Below are positions 44,600 through 57,190 of a stretch of 64,000 nucleotides of DNA, one piece after another. The notes under the pieces are model-generated. The model made no database searches, was not told where the DNA came from, and worked only from the letters and a program-made list of their open reading frames with translations. The stretch spans positions 9,600,519 through 9,664,518 of the forward strand of contig NC_058504.1 in NCBI RefSeq assembly GCF_020382885.2, written 5' to 3'. The stretch is from Scatophagus argus. Taxonomy: Eukaryota; Chordata; Actinopteri; Scatophagidae. Position numbers and translations under genes: made by a program. The number at the start of each line of letters is the position of its first letter. Position 1 is the first letter of the stretch.

Positions 44600-45055
44600 T
44601 GATCTTTTTACTTAAGTTAAAGTAGCAATAGGCTTACCACAGTGTATAAATACTTTGTTGGAAGTACAAGTCCCACGTTTTTATATTTAAGTACAAAAGT
44701 ATTAGCCCCAAACTATGCTTGAAACACCACAATAACAGGACATGAAAATTACACATGCACATCACTGCATAGCCTACATCAGGTTAATACAGCTCATGAA
44801 GGTGGACCTCATTTTAAGTACTTCATGCACTGCTGGCAGGTTGTGGGATCAATAAACTCTTATTCTAACCTTTAATTATAACCTACATCATACTTGAAAT
44901 GTTGATTTTTGTTTTTTTATTATGTAATTGCAGTGGAGTTGCAGTATGAAGCAGCGAGGAATGGAAATACTGAAGTACAGTAGCCTACAAATACATCAAA
45001 ACTATACTCGAGTAAAAGTATTTGATTACTTCATTCCACCTCTGACTAGTCAATG
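44600..45055. repeat. Common fish interspersed repeat (AGTAAAAGTA type)
   Basis: Starts TTAAGTTAAAGTAGCAATA and ends CTCGAGTAAAAGTATTTGAT with TTCCACCTCTGA. Between them are GTACAAGTCCCACG and GGAAATACTGAAGTACAGT. This is a very frequent non-coding fish repeat; its class is not assigned here. Confidence 0.65.
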
Positions 45056-45767
45056 AGATATTTTATTTTTAAAAGGAAGACAAATTAAAGGATGTGTAAG
45101 AAACAACATTTTGCTAAACTCGCATGCCAGCAGCACAGAGAGCATCTCGTGCAGCACGTCAGCTTATAACACGTTTCAGTCAGTGGTGGACTCAGGCTAT
45201 CTGAGGACCAGGGCCGGAAAGATAAAAAAGCGCACCAACTGCATGTGGTTGGGCGTCACGATGCAGAAATGTATGATGCATTAAAACCCCGCTTGAGGTT
45301 AAAATGGCTTTATGGGACTCCATTGTTATGACTATTACACCTCTTTGAACTGTGCTAGATTTTATTCACTGTGGGGGCACCCTAGGGGGCACCTTTGAGT
45401 GTTTTATCAACCAGAAAAGCATCCTGGCCGGCTTGTAGGCAGATATGCTGTCTGACTCACCGTATGGAGACCGGGCTGCACCGTGCATACCGACAGACAA
45501 CCTTTTGTCAGAAACAGAAAGCTCTTTATAATCAGGGGATTATTGGACAAAATAAACAACCTATTTAATTTATTTTTTTTTCAAAGTGTAGGCTCACAAG
45601 TGGGTCAGTTTTGCCTAAATTTGGGTACTAATGGGGCTTTGTTACCGTGGGTTACCATATGGTCTATCTTTAAATGCTCAATCTACCTGTCGCAGTATTG
45701 CAGGTGCGGTTTTCAACGACTGCAACTGACTACAACTTTCACTTTTAGCCTACCTGCATTGAACTCT

Positions 45768-45768
<1 letters not shown>

Positions 45769-45807
<39 letters not shown>
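45769..45807. repeat. (AC)n microsatellite
   Basis: Near-perfect AC repeat about 140 nt before the candidate gdpd2 first-exon donor. Confidence 0.95.
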
Positions 45808-45809
<2 letters not shown>

Positions 45810-46668
45810 CCGCTCTGGGTTACACCCCTCCATCTCCGACTCATCCATGTGGGACCGCATTCACATTCTGTGCACGGAGTCAGAGCGAAAGAGGAACGAG
45901 AGGAGGCAAACTGCGTGTGTTTTCCCCACGAAGTCCGCCACGGCGTAAGTACGTGAAAGCTGTAAGATTAATGGCGCAATTGTGATTTATGGTGACCGAC
46001 ACAGTAAGATAGATAGATAGATGACAGGTTGATACTAAATGGTATTATCTGGTCAAAAGGGGTACCTCACTAAAGCGTCATTAAATGCATCTCTCTGATG
46101 CCTTGCTTAATTGAAAACGTGCCTTTTTTAATTAAATGATGAAGATGCAAAAGAAAAGAAAAAAAAGAAGGAAAAAAGGGCAAAACTTAAAAAAAAGACC
46201 AACAGAGCATGGATTTACTGTGTCAAATAATGTTAAATGTTGCACATTATTGCCCCAGAAACCAAGATGAATTCACAGAGCAGATTTTTGTGGAGAGGTG
46301 GAGATGGTTGAGGTGGTTTTCTGGAGTGGCTGCTGAGGGTTCTCTTGAAAAAGTGCCCTTAATTAAAGCTGCTAAAAAAAAAAAAAAAAAATTGTTAAGA
46401 GCTTGTGAGACTGAGCGGGGAAAGTGTTATTTTTCTTTAGTTCTTTCTAGGTAGCAGAGGACACAACGAAGGAAGGGAAATGATTATGACAGCCGAGCAG
46501 GACACTTTGAATGAGCTGAGCTCCTTGGACCGTATGAAAGTGTGGGATACTTTGCTTGCATATTTTTTCCCTCATCACTTTTCAATACACCCACTGCATT
46601 GTTGCGCTTAATTACAGTTTACATTGCGAGTGGGGTGATTGAAACCACTGTGGCTTTACAAATTGGCA

Positions 46669-46670
<2 letters not shown>

Positions 46671-46708
<38 letters not shown>
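46671..46708. repeat. (GT)n microsatellite
   Basis: Perfect GT repeat of 38 nt in the presumed gdpd2 5' UTR intron. Confidence 0.95.
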
Positions 46709-46711
<3 letters not shown>

Positions 46712-47037
46712 TTGTCTTTATATCCTCCTAACAGTGCAGGTATTTTTACTTTCAGGTATGTTACACATTTGTCGTGTTCAAGTTGGAAGTGAAACCTAAA
46801 CTAAAGTGTCATTCAACAGTAACGTCTTCCAGTTACAGTTTGTTATACCAGGACATAAAAGAGACACTGTTGGAAGGCACTGAGCCGTGAAGATGTGTTT
46901 AATTGTTTGATCGTAAGGGGGACGTTTTCTATGTCACTTCCTTTTGTCATCTTGTCACTGGATAACAGTTTGGTTGCTCAACTCATATTAAGGTCGTCGC
47001 TCAACATTCAGTTCAAGTTTAAAACCTCGTAAAATTT

Positions 47038-47074
47038 GATAGATAGATAGATAGATAGATAGGTAGGTAGGTAG
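47038..47074. repeat. (GATA)n/(GGTA)n tetranucleotide repeat
   Basis: About six GATA units passing into three GGTA units. Confidence 0.9.
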
Positions 47075-48088
47075 TTATACTTTATTACAGTGCAGCAGCA
47101 GCATTACACACAGTGACGACACAGTGAAACACCGCAGTCTGTGTTTCACCCCGTTAACATTTCCACCTGTCCAAACAGGTGGATATTCTCTTCATTCTTT
47201 ACTTAATGGTGGTGATGTTATGTTATTTTACACTGTAAAATGATTTGTAGTAATTGACTTGACTTGCTTGAGCTAATCATAACTTCTGCCCTATCAACCT
47301 TTAACTTGATTATTAACCCGAACACTTTCGGTGAAATAAATAATCCGGGCGATAAGGGTGCTGGGAAAAACTCCAAGTCAAATCAAGTTAAACCAGAAAC
47401 CGTTGGTTGTTCAAAGCCTTTTCACAATAGGAACCCGTATTGCTCAACGATGCCTCCTCAGTGGGTGACAAATAAACAGTCTGTTCTCCCTTAGGTGTTT
47501 TATGTTTTTTTGTTTTGGGTTTTTTTTTAAGTCAAATGGAAACGAAACCTGGCACAGCTGTGACATAGTGTAGCATGTTTAAACCTCGCTGTGACACGTT
47601 CCCATACTGCTGCATGTCACAGTGAAACTATCCAACAACCTAAAGTCCCGACGTTATCCGTGTGCTCCTTTCTGTCACTGTGCAAGCTGTTTTCGTCTTC
47701 TCTTGCGCCCCCTCTGTACTTGGATGTGCCTGTCACTGTGGCTGTTTGTGCTGGAGAGGCTCAATAGATGTGACTTCACTCTCAGGACGAGCTGTGCACT
47801 GCTCTCAATACCCCATGGTGTTGGCCATTGTAAGTGCAGCCAGTGGCTATACCCTCTTTGCACACAGGCTCTATTGAGGGGGGTATCAAGCAGGAATTGC
47901 ATAAGTACTCAAAGAAACTCTTTTCCCTCCCTCATTTGCTTTCAGCCGCAGTCATCGTTTTATTTGGGTTTTTTTTCCCTCTCTCCTTAACTTTCCGCAG
48001 GTTCAAAGAGGTGAAGGAGGTCAGGCCTCTTCTTGATATTCAGAGAAAGCATAAGCTAGACAGCCCACCCCACACCCCACCCTTCTTC

Positions 48089-48175
48089 ATGTATCAGGTG
48101 CCCCGAGTGCACTGAACAGGATCTCTGCTTTCCACACCGCGAATGAGAAAGAGAAGCGATGACTCAAAACGATAG
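48089..48175 (+). promoter_or_regulatory. gdpd2: Two upstream ORFs in the gdpd2 leader
   Basis: uORF1 (48089-48115) encodes MYQVPRVH. uORF2 (48143-48175) encodes MRKRSDDSKR and runs through the main start codon at 48159 in another frame, ending 14 nt beyond it. Both lie in the exon that starts at 48001. An overlapping uORF normally lowers main-frame translation; that effect is inferred here. Confidence 0.6.
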
Positions 48176-49022
48176 CTGCTGCAGATTTTTAAGCAGAGTC
48201 ATTTACAGCTGCCACTGGGAGCAATCGAGTGACAACAACAGTAAAGTGAGTATTTCTAGCCACACCTGTGGTTATGTTTAAGTTTCCAGTATATATCTCT
48301 GTTAAAACCATTAGGTATTCTGATCTGTTCAAATTACTTAAGTGAATTCAGTTTTTCTGGTTCCTTGTACTTCCCCTAAGCAGAGCCTTTAAACATCCCT
48401 GCAGTCAAGGCTTAACATTCTGTCGGGATGTTTTGCCGTACATGCTATGAATGCACTTTAAAATAAAGTGGAGCCGCTCCTCTAGAGATGGCTACATGCA
48501 GCGTTATAGAAAAGCAAAACATTGCATATGCTCTTTTGCTCCAAGGAAGGTGAATATATTCACAGGCCCTAACAGGTTTGTTATAGACTTATCTGGAACC
48601 ACAGGGTGAGAGAGGGGGTGGCAGTCTATAATTTTGGAGGGTGGAGGAGTGTTGACGAAGGAGCACAAAACCCCTCCTCGCTGTCACGGCACAGTGCAGG
48701 GCACAAAAACCTCCCATGAAAAAATGTTGGAATCTTGCCATTGTTGTCTCAGATCAAATCCCCCTCGGAATCCATACGCACATACTTCAACCGAAACACT
48801 GACAGCACATGAATGAGTCTGATTATTATCTTAACCCTAATGACACAAAATCTCTGAAGTGTCAGAAACAGGAAATGATTAATATTTCACATGTTCTGTT
48901 CGTTACAGCGTGCATGCTGCTGGTTCCTCTTTGTCGCTCTCGTCTCCCTGCTTTCCCTGTGCTGGATGTACATTTGGTACATTGCTTCTAATGACCAAGA
49001 TGAAGTTAACTGGTGAGTGCCA

Positions 49023-49080
<58 letters not shown>

Positions 49081-52000
49081 GCCCAGAATCCTCTCTTTTC
49101 TTCCTTTATTGGTGAACCTTTATTCTGCTAACCCTGTGTTGTCCTCTGTTGTCCTATTATCAGGAATGCCTTCACAAAGCTGAATCTGTGGGTGAACTGG
49201 TTCGTGGTGGTGATGATCATTTCCGCCTTGTTAACCAGCTACTGCGTTCTGCTGCTGGTGAGATTATAGTGTTGATGCTGGGTTGAAAATTAACCTGTAG
49301 TGATGGGGTAGGTGCGATATATTATACCTGTTAATATTCTTGCTGGATAACAAACATGAAATGTCCGTTTTTATTTTTAGCCTTGCAGCATTGAACCAGA
49401 TATTATGAAAAAGGAGATTTATCATGAATGTGATTCATTACAGCTCTTCGCACTGATCCAGCTTGCCTTACAGGAACCACTCGATTTACATTGGCTACAC
49501 AAGGTGTGGTTAATGTTTAACTTATTTCCCAACGTATTTTCAAAGCATGCATCATCTGTTGCAATTATTCAAATTTCTGAATGCCATATTGGCCTTTTCT
49601 CTACACAGATCTTATTGTTTTTGGATGTGCTAGTCATCGTTTCTGGGGTCACAGTAATTACTAAGTTTGGGCGAAAAGAATGGTCAACTGTTCTCCTCTC
49701 AATGCAGGTACAGTAAGGGTCTGATTGTGTGGCAATGATGCTGACAGTGCAAACGTGTTTTAACATGACTTTTGTGCCTGTGTTTGTACGTCATGTGTTT
49801 TTGATGTGCGTGTTGTCCTCTTGGAAGGCTGCGGGTCCTTTCCTGCAGTTCGGTGCTGTTGGGGCTTTGACTGTGCTGAGCCCTTTCGTCCTCAGAGGCT
49901 TCCACATGGCAGACAAAAAGTGTACGTCTCAGACGGACTTTAAGAGCACAAGCTGGCACGAGTCACAATGCTGTCAACACTGTATACAGGCACATTTTTT
50001 CAGGATTAAGTATCATCACTCAGGGAAGAGTTTCTACACGATGAACTCTCTTGATCCCACACTAGAAAATTAAGTTTACTATAAGGTGAAGGAAAGAACA
50101 AAAGCTGATATGCATAATAAACAAAGGACAACAGACACAGATGTAGATATGAATAAAATGAAAACATTGTGTATCATAGTGTAAAGACTTTTGTTGTACC
50201 GTTTAATAAGGTAGAAATGAGATGTAAGGGCCTGGACTCAAATAGTTTGTGTCATGCAAACAAATGTTCAGGTGATTATTTTCCTAATTATCTTAAGCAG
50301 CTTTTTAGTTTCGTGACAGTCAACACATCAAGCACATTAGCATTGTTAACAAAAGGCTGAAAAGCACTATTTATATTTACTCCCAAAAAGTACTTGTTGT
50401 TGACTCACTCTTCAAGTGTCTTCTGTAGTGTTGTCTCACAGCAGTGTAAACAGCAGTGTAAGAGGATCATCTTATTGTTTGACTTTTGTTCTCCCCAGGG
50501 TCTAAGCTCCTCATTGCAGTGGTGTTTCTAACAGTGTCAGCAGTCATCTTCCTGTGCCCCCTATACATCCAGTCTCCTTGTCTAATAGAAAAGCATAACT
50601 TACCGGAAAAACCAAAGCTCATTGGCCACCGAGGCGCACCAATGGTGAGCATCCAGTTTTACTTGACCTTGTCCTAAGAACACACATGGTACTACACCCA
50701 AAGTGTTCCCTTCAGTATGCCTTCAAAAAACCATGTTAAGGCTTTATGGTTTATGTTTTCAAACTACAATCATTTTAATGATCCTTTAAAGCACATGTGT
50801 TAAACTCAAGGCCTTGGCGCCATATCCAGCCCAGTGCCTCGTGGCCTGTGAGATCTTCCAAAGATCTGTTACCGGAGTACAGTGTCCATAAACTACATGT
50901 CCCAGAATGCATTTTGATGTTGTTATCCACACACTGAGGTTCTCCAGTTGCCAGACATCACAGTAAACCCTCAATCACTGGTCCCCAAGCTGAGTCTGTG
51001 AGAGTGCAGGTCCCAGAGGTTGAGAGGTCAGAGTAGCCAAGGCCTTTTGGTCTGTGGTCTTTGGTGCGCTGCCTCCCTGCCAGAGAGGGCCCAGAATCCA
51101 GGTTGGAAACACTGTCCTACATAGCATCTCAGTATCATGTAGCCATTTCCACCAGAGCTGCTCCAAGAGAAGACTAGTTGGCACACAGGAAAGGCAGGTT
51201 AATGAGAGATGGGAAAGCACATACAAGTTCCTGCTTAATGGAGACAAGCCGATATAGCTCTTCTTTCTTTGCAATGAGGCAGTGGCAATGCCAAAGGAAT
51301 GCAGCTTGCTGGCACACCTTGACACCAAACACAGAGCCTCATATTTTCACCTTAACCTTACCATGAAAAGCAACAAAAAGTCAAAAATCAAAAGACAGCC
51401 ATTATGTTTTCACACACTGAATTTGGACCTCAGAGCAGAACACAAACAGACAGGAGTAAAACTTAGTAAGTAAAAAAAAAGAGTTTATTATAACCAATAG
51501 TCAGTGTGGACATGTGAAGTCAGGTGTCCACACAGCAACACAGAGCAGTGAAGCTAGGCAGGGAGCTGATCAGGGGTTCCAGGATTGATGTAAGGGAGTT
51601 GGTCTGAAGATCTTCCAGGAGCCCATAGCTAGCAGATGGCAGACAGTTGAGTCAGGACAGGGACCGACAGCTGAGTGTGGTCCAGGAGGGCACAGGTAGT
51701 GAGGCTGATCCTAGGGTACAAAGTCAGCAAGGGGCTCAAAGCAACAGATCAAAGTCAACTGATGTCCCGAGTCCAGATACCAGGTAAGGTACTGAACAAC
51801 TGTACAGCAAAACTCGCAGAAGATTTAATCAGTAAACCAAGAGATGAAACATGAACCAAAACACAAGGCAGGGGAAAACAAAGGGAAGCACAAGGAAAAA
51901 TCCAAAGGGAAAATCCCAAAGCCCTAACAGGAACTTCTCAACAGAATGGCAAGAAAGCAAAAAAGGTTTATTTCACAAAATACAAAACTATTCCTTTAGT

Positions 52001-55000
52001 TTGTAAGCATCCTTAAAAGGAAAATTGACTGCTAAAAGCCATGCAAGTATATTTATCTCCTGTCATTCAGTACAAGACATTATACCTTGTTTACAGTATT
52101 ACCCTGATTTAATATGTGACATGACTTTGCATTTGCATGTGTTCAAACACTGTACAGCTCAGGCTCAGGTGTGAACAAATGTCCAGTCCAGGGCCCCATA
52201 TGCCATGCTGCTCTGTCCTTGTCAGTTTGCTTTGCTCCTGGGTCAACAATAAGCTCAATTTAACACTGTGTGTGGGGTTGTGTGTGTTCACACAGCTTTA
52301 GGGTAGTTTGTCAGTTTTAAGCGCATGAGTGTGTCTCACCCATCTGTCCTCGTTGTTTTCAGCTGGCCCCAGAGAACACCATGATGTCGTTCAACAAGAG
52401 CATCGCGTGCGGCGTGACAGCCTTTGAAACAGACGTGCAGCTCAGGTACAATGAAAATGAGTCTAACAGCAATGCATATTTATTAAGTTTGTTCCTTAGC
52501 AGTAGTGTACCTGATGTCTACAGCCCCCAATTATACTGACTTCACTAAGCCCTGCCCACATTCTTCATTTCTACATATTTCATTTTGTGCATGACAGATT
52601 AGCACTCAAAATTATTTCTTAAAACAACGATTCATTGATTTCTGACAGAGGTAGATAAATGCAGTCTTCCCTAATTTTAGCTAGCATGGATGACACCAAA
52701 CACATATTGCCATATTTTATCACAGTGAGCTAACTGGTCATTGTTAGCTTCATGAGCTGGTTTAAAACTCCACTATTAGCTGACTTGTTTTGGAAACAAG
52801 AACCCTAGAAATGCCCTTATGCTTAAAGAGTGAGGTAGGGCTGCCACAATTTCAGCTTTTCACAACACAGTTATTGTGGCCAAAAAGAATTCACAATAAC
52901 AATATTATTGTGATATCTATTAAAAATTTGAATGAAAAAAAAAATCTGCCGATCAAATAAGTCATCTTTTTGTTTTATTGAGTGTTTTGGTTCTGTTTTG
53001 CTAAATAAATCGCACTCAAAATGTAACCGTAACTGTATAAGTTGCTTCCATCAGGTTGTCATTCAATTCCATAACTAATTTAATATGCTGTGTTTCTAAC
53101 TTAGCAAAGACAGAATTCCTTTCCTGATGCACGACAAAAACTCTGGCTTCTTGCTAAGAACTACAGACGTAAAAGAGAAGTTCCCTAACCAAAACTTCAA
53201 CAGCAGCACCAGCTTGACCTGGGACGAATACCAGACTCTGAATGCAGGTGAATGGTTCTTAAAGGTGAGAGCTGTGCTTTGATACACGCTTGTCCACTCA
53301 CACTCAACTTGTAAATGGTTTATCATGCAACATGCAACATGCTAAAGCCACATGGACTTTCATTTGACTTTGCAGGCAGATCCTTTCCGTTCAGTGTCCA
53401 AGCTCTCAGAGGAGGACGTGGAAACAGCCAGGAATCAGACTATACCTTCCTTACATCAGCTCCTCATCCTGGCCAAGCAGCACAACATCTCAGTGCTGTT
53501 TGACCTATATAATCCAGATGAAGAAAATGACACAGAGGACATAGTCAACACCATTTTGAATTCTGGCATTAACCCAAGACTGGTAAGTCTAATTCTTATC
53601 CCTTTGATTGAATTTGATTGAGAAATAGATATTTCATGGTGAGGCGTATTATGTTAAGGTGCTTGTTTTCATTTCATTTCATTGTCATAGGTCCTCTGGC
53701 TCCCGCCAAAAAAGAGGGAATTTGTAAAGAAGACTGTGCCAGGCTTCATCCAGGTCTATAGTAACAGTGAAAACCTCCAAGAAAATAAGGGAAACTACCT
53801 GAATGCGCCATACAACTTGAGTATGGAAAAAATCAGGTAAATAAATAAATAACAAGATGATTATATGGGTGCATATTATCTCTGTAGTAGTGCCAAGAGG
53901 CATGCACAGTAGTGGGTTAATTACAAGTGTTGTGTAGCATGCTGAGACACAGTGCTGGCGCTGAATGTAGAGGCACAGGGTTGGTCTCCAGGGCAAAAGA
54001 TTAAAATATTGTCCCAGCCCAAGAGAGTTTTTCATGGATGAACAAACCAACCTTAAAAAAACAGCAAAAGAATGAAATGTAGCGTAACGATGTTTTTAGA
54101 AGGTGCTGCATTAAGTGCTAAACAAACTCCTAGCTTGATGACACAGACTTTAAGCATGCCTTCTACTTAAACTAATGACTGGGAAGCACAAGTTAATAGT
54201 TGCATGAAACATATGATAATAATCCTACACCTTTGATCACATGTATTTGTTCCCAGTGAAATGGAGTGGAGCATAATTGTGTGTCTGTTCAGGGATTATG
54301 ATTGTGTGCATGCGCATATTTATCTTTATTTCCCGTTTTTCCTTATATGTGTTTAGAAAAACTTAATTTTGGTATTTGATCAAATGCATATCCAAAGACC
54401 CAAGAAGCAAATCACAATAACCACTATTTAGACAAAAGATAAAACACAATCCACAGGAGAGTAATGTGTTTAACTGCATGCACATATGTGTACATGTACA
54501 TATTTACATATATACACAAATATTTACAGTCCTCCTGTTTTCCATAGATTCCTGTCTTACAAAATACTACTTCTTACTTTGTTTACAGTCTGTACAGTCT
54601 CGCTTGCGCTAAGTTCCATGTCAAACACTGTGTTTGTATCTGACAGGGAACTGCGAGGCATGAATGTGACAGTGAACCTGTGGGTGGTTAATGAGCCCTG
54701 GCTGTTCTCTCTGCTGTGGTGTGCAGGGGTCAGCTCTGTTACCACCAACTCCTGCCACATCCTCAAAAAGATGGACAAGCCTCACTGGGTCATGGTGAGC
54801 AGTGCATACAGCAGCATGTGCAGTAGCGTGTGCTGCATTTGTCTCTCTGTCCATTTCATTATTCAGCTATAAATATCACCAGTTGGGCCATTAGCTGTGC
54901 AGCTGGCAAGTTTGCACAGGTGTTTCTCAAAATATGAGACACACCTTGACGCTTTGTACATGTTTGTGTGTTTCAGGCACTTCAGACATACAATATAGCA

Positions 55001-55952
55001 TGGATTTCCGTGAACATTGTAGCTATTGTGTTGATGACTGGACTCTACATGTTTCACTGGTAAGTTGAGCAGATGTTTTGGACTGCTGTAGATATTTGTG
55101 CCTGTTTTATGAAAATGTGAATGTAAATAGATTGAGTCATCCACCTCTCTGTCTTTTCCAGGAAAAGACACTGTTTCCGTCACAGAACAGGTACTGTACA
55201 TTTAGATTTTAACATTAGGGCTGCAACTAATGGCTGTTTTCATTATTGATTGATCTTCTGGTTATTTTTACAATTAATCATTAAGTGTATAAACTGTTTA
55301 TCAATATTTCTGTAAGCCCTGGGTGACATCTCAAAAGATTTCAGTCAAAAACACAAATATTTTCATTTAAAATTAAATGAAAAACAGAAAATTTTGACCA
55401 AGCAAATGTTTGGTCTTTTTTCCTGAAAGTGATTATGAAAATAGTTTCAGATTAATTTTCCTTTTATCGAATTACCTGTTAACCAACTCATTGTTCCAGC
55501 TCTTATTATTGACACTAGTGATGATTAAAAAAGGACTAGTTATAATTTACATTATTAGCATTAGCGTGTTGCACACAGAGATACAGATAAGGGCTCATAT
55601 CTTGATTAAACTGGATTCAGTTATCAAATTATGCAACGTGTAATGAAACAAACAAATGAAAATGTATGAAAGGTTTAGCAGCAACATAACATCATCAGTA
55701 CCAAACAGAAATAAAAAGTTAAACAGCTAAAGAGTGTTTTCACAACCTTTAGTTCATGGCTTCTACACCCTTTATAAAAAGTGCCTTCTTAGAATATTAG
55801 GAACTTTTTTTTAACTGAAAAAGATGTCAGCATGTACAAATGTTGTCATTTGTTTGATTTTATCATTTTTCTGCCTTTCTACAGGAATCCAGAACCAAAG
55901 AGACAATACTTCAGTCTTGCATGACAGAGAACAGGTTTCCCTCTTACTGTAG
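48159..55952 (+). CDS. gdpd2: Glycerophosphodiester phosphodiesterase domain-containing 2 (GDE3 type)
   Basis: Multi-pass plasma-membrane ecto-enzyme. Mammalian GDPD2/GDE3 cleaves glycerophosphoinositol and affects osteoblast differentiation and GPI-anchored proteins. Exons: 48159-48245, 48909-49012, 49164-49257, 49444-49503, 49609-49707, 49828-49921, 50499-50644, 52363-52445, 53105-53264, 53376-53582, 53691-53836, 54647-54794, 54977-55059, 55162-55190, 55885-55952. They total 536 codons with the stop (human about 539 aa). The N-terminus has the family YSCHW box and a run of hydrophobic segments. Catalytic signatures follow: GHRGAPM, LAPENT, ETDVQ and FLMHD (about residues 222-295). INLF-like VNLWVVNEPWLFSLLWCAGV and SVTTNSCHIL follow, then a last membrane span in exon 54977-55059. 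Position next to dlg3 agrees with GDPD2 rather than GDPD4/5. The start is fixed by an in-frame stop just upstream. Confidence 0.94.
49024..49079. repeat. (AC)n microsatellite
   Basis: About 28 AC units in gdpd2 intron 2, starting 12 nt after the exon 2 donor and ending 84 nt before the next exon. The whole intron is only 151 nt. Confidence 0.97.
50645..52362 (+). other. gdpd2 intron 7 with repeat-derived sequence
   Basis: Near 50790 the phrase GTGTTAAACTCAAGGCCTTG resembles the ends of fish hAT-type transposons. AACTACATGTCCCAGAATGC at about 50891 is also a common repeat phrase. The middle (51470-51960) is purine-rich and looks repetitive, but I cannot name it. No coding exon was seen. Confidence 0.4.
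52836..52930. repeat. hAT-like repeat fragment (GGGCTGC-CACAAT type)
   Basis: Begins TAGGGCTGCCACAATTTC and continues to ACAATATTATTGTGATATC, a frequent fish non-autonomous DNA repeat. It lies in gdpd2 intron 8. Family assignment is from memory. Confidence 0.5.
55211..55400 (+). repeat. Fish repeat of the GGGCTGCAACTAA type
   Basis: Starts TTAGGGCTGCAACTAATGGC and continues TTTTCATTATTGATTGATCT, then ACAATTAATCATTAAGTG and CAAAAGATTTCAGTCAAAAA. It is a very common percomorph non-autonomous DNA element, in intron 14 of gdpd2. Confidence 0.65.
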
Positions 55953-56700
55953 TTTGGGGAATTTGCTCGACTCCAGCTGAGGATTTCTCTGCCTCAAAAC
56001 TGATGTCTGCACTGCCAGAGGGGCTTAGACCTAAATCAGGAAAAAAGCAAGCAGAGATTATACAATGTGAATCGAGTATTAGCACTATGCCACTTAATGG
56101 CAGTTTTAATTTTTTGTTTCCGTACAAGTCTAACTGGTTTACTGGGTTTACCTTTCACTGGGTTTTGAACTTTCTTTGGCTGCTACTGAAAATGTGAAGC
56201 TTTTTTGATTGCATCACTGCAACATGCACTGTGGATTTGTACTTAATTTCCTCTTGGCACTTTATGTCTTTACTGTATTTTTGTTTTGTTTTTTTTTTTT
56301 ATTATTCCTGTGTGTTACAAAACTGTGGTGCCTCCACTTCAGAGATGTGTGTATATACTGTAACCTGAGCCAAAAGCACTCCAACTATTTTATACACTCC
56401 CCTGTGCATTTAATAATTTACAGCATGAATCAATGAATTAATTCAGAAGAGTCATAACGTGAAAACAAGTAACATAGATATTACAAAGATTGTATTACAA
56501 CATATATTTCCAACATATTTTATGTGCCCTGTCATCATTTCCTGGACTGTTTTCTTTGTAATACAGTGGGTGTCACATTTTCCACAGTCTGCCGTTGCAT
56601 TAGAAGCACAAATGACTTTTTATATCCCTCAGACAACAAATGCAAAATCACACATCAGGAATATGTGTAAATATGAAATAAAATATGTCTTTAAACAATC
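55953..56700 (+). other. gdpd2 3' UTR
   Basis: AT-rich sequence after the TAG at 55952, with a good AATAAA signal at 56677-56682. From there to about 57050 I see no feature. Confidence 0.6.
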
Positions 56701-57052
56701 TGTTATGGCCATTTAGAGATCTGCTTATTCTTGTGTTGTGTATTTGTATCTTTAGTTATTTGCAATGTTATTTGTGATTTCAGGCGGTTGGTTATATGCT
56801 ATGCATCAGTAATATAAATCCATCTCTATAATATATGTAACACTGACTGCCCATACTACCTGAAAGAGCACTGTTACTTTAATAATTAAGTACCAATGGA
56901 AGAGCCATATGCGGTCGAGGGTTGTCTGTTAAAAGTGTACTAACCTACACTCATTCTAGCATTGTCAGACTTCAAAAGACAGTTTAAAAAAAGAATCAGT
57001 GCAGATATTGTCTTTATTTATTATTTATTTGCCTTCCTCGTCAAAACATTCT

Positions 57053-57073
57053 GCCTACATTACCCACAGTGCA
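57053..57073 (+). promoter_or_regulatory. ZNF143-like promoter site upstream of dlg3
   Basis: GCCTACATTACCCACAGTGC resembles the ZNF143/Staf site (ACTACAATTCCCAGCATGC), common in vertebrate promoters. It lies about 110 nt before the first ATG-containing exon of dlg3, in a region with several CpGs and GCTAGC words. Two mismatches weaken the call. Confidence 0.35.
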
Positions 57074-57165
57074 ATTCGACTGCCGAGAGTTCGGTAGGAG
57101 ATTCGGTTCGGTTATGCTAGCGACTGCTAGCGTAATGTTGCTTCGCCCGTTAGCCTGAAGCAGAG

Positions 57166-57190
57166 ATGAGGTGCCGGTTGCCGAGGTCTG
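57166..57190 (+). CDS. dlg3: dlg3 alternative first coding exon A
   Basis: ATG at 57166 encodes MRCRLPRS, then one base and a GTAAGC donor (phase 1). Exon 58739 starts in phase 1, so splicing gives MRCRLPRS-DTERAVKLL. This is laid out like the human DLG1 start, MPVRKQ-DTQRALHLL. A short uORF (57135-57158) precedes it. The basis is splice phase and layout only. Confidence 0.5.

Larger units (their letters stand above)
45056..48158. other. Spacer and gdpd2 5' region
   Basis: Contains (AC)n at 45769-45807, (GT)n at 46671-46708 and GATA repeats at 46008-46023 and 47038-47074. A GC-richer stretch ends at 45944 with the donor GTAAGTACG and could be the gdpd2 first non-coding exon. A sound acceptor at 48000 opens the exon that holds the gdpd2 start codon. 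The part near 45185-45440 looks repeat-derived. KIF4A, which lies between PDZD11 and GDPD2 in human, is not recognisable here. Confidence 0.5.

Noticed and set aside
50885-50905. ZNF143 site ACTACATGTCCCAGAATGC in gdpd2 intron 7
   Set aside because: The phrase is common inside fish repeats and lies in repeat-like intron sequence with no promoter near it.
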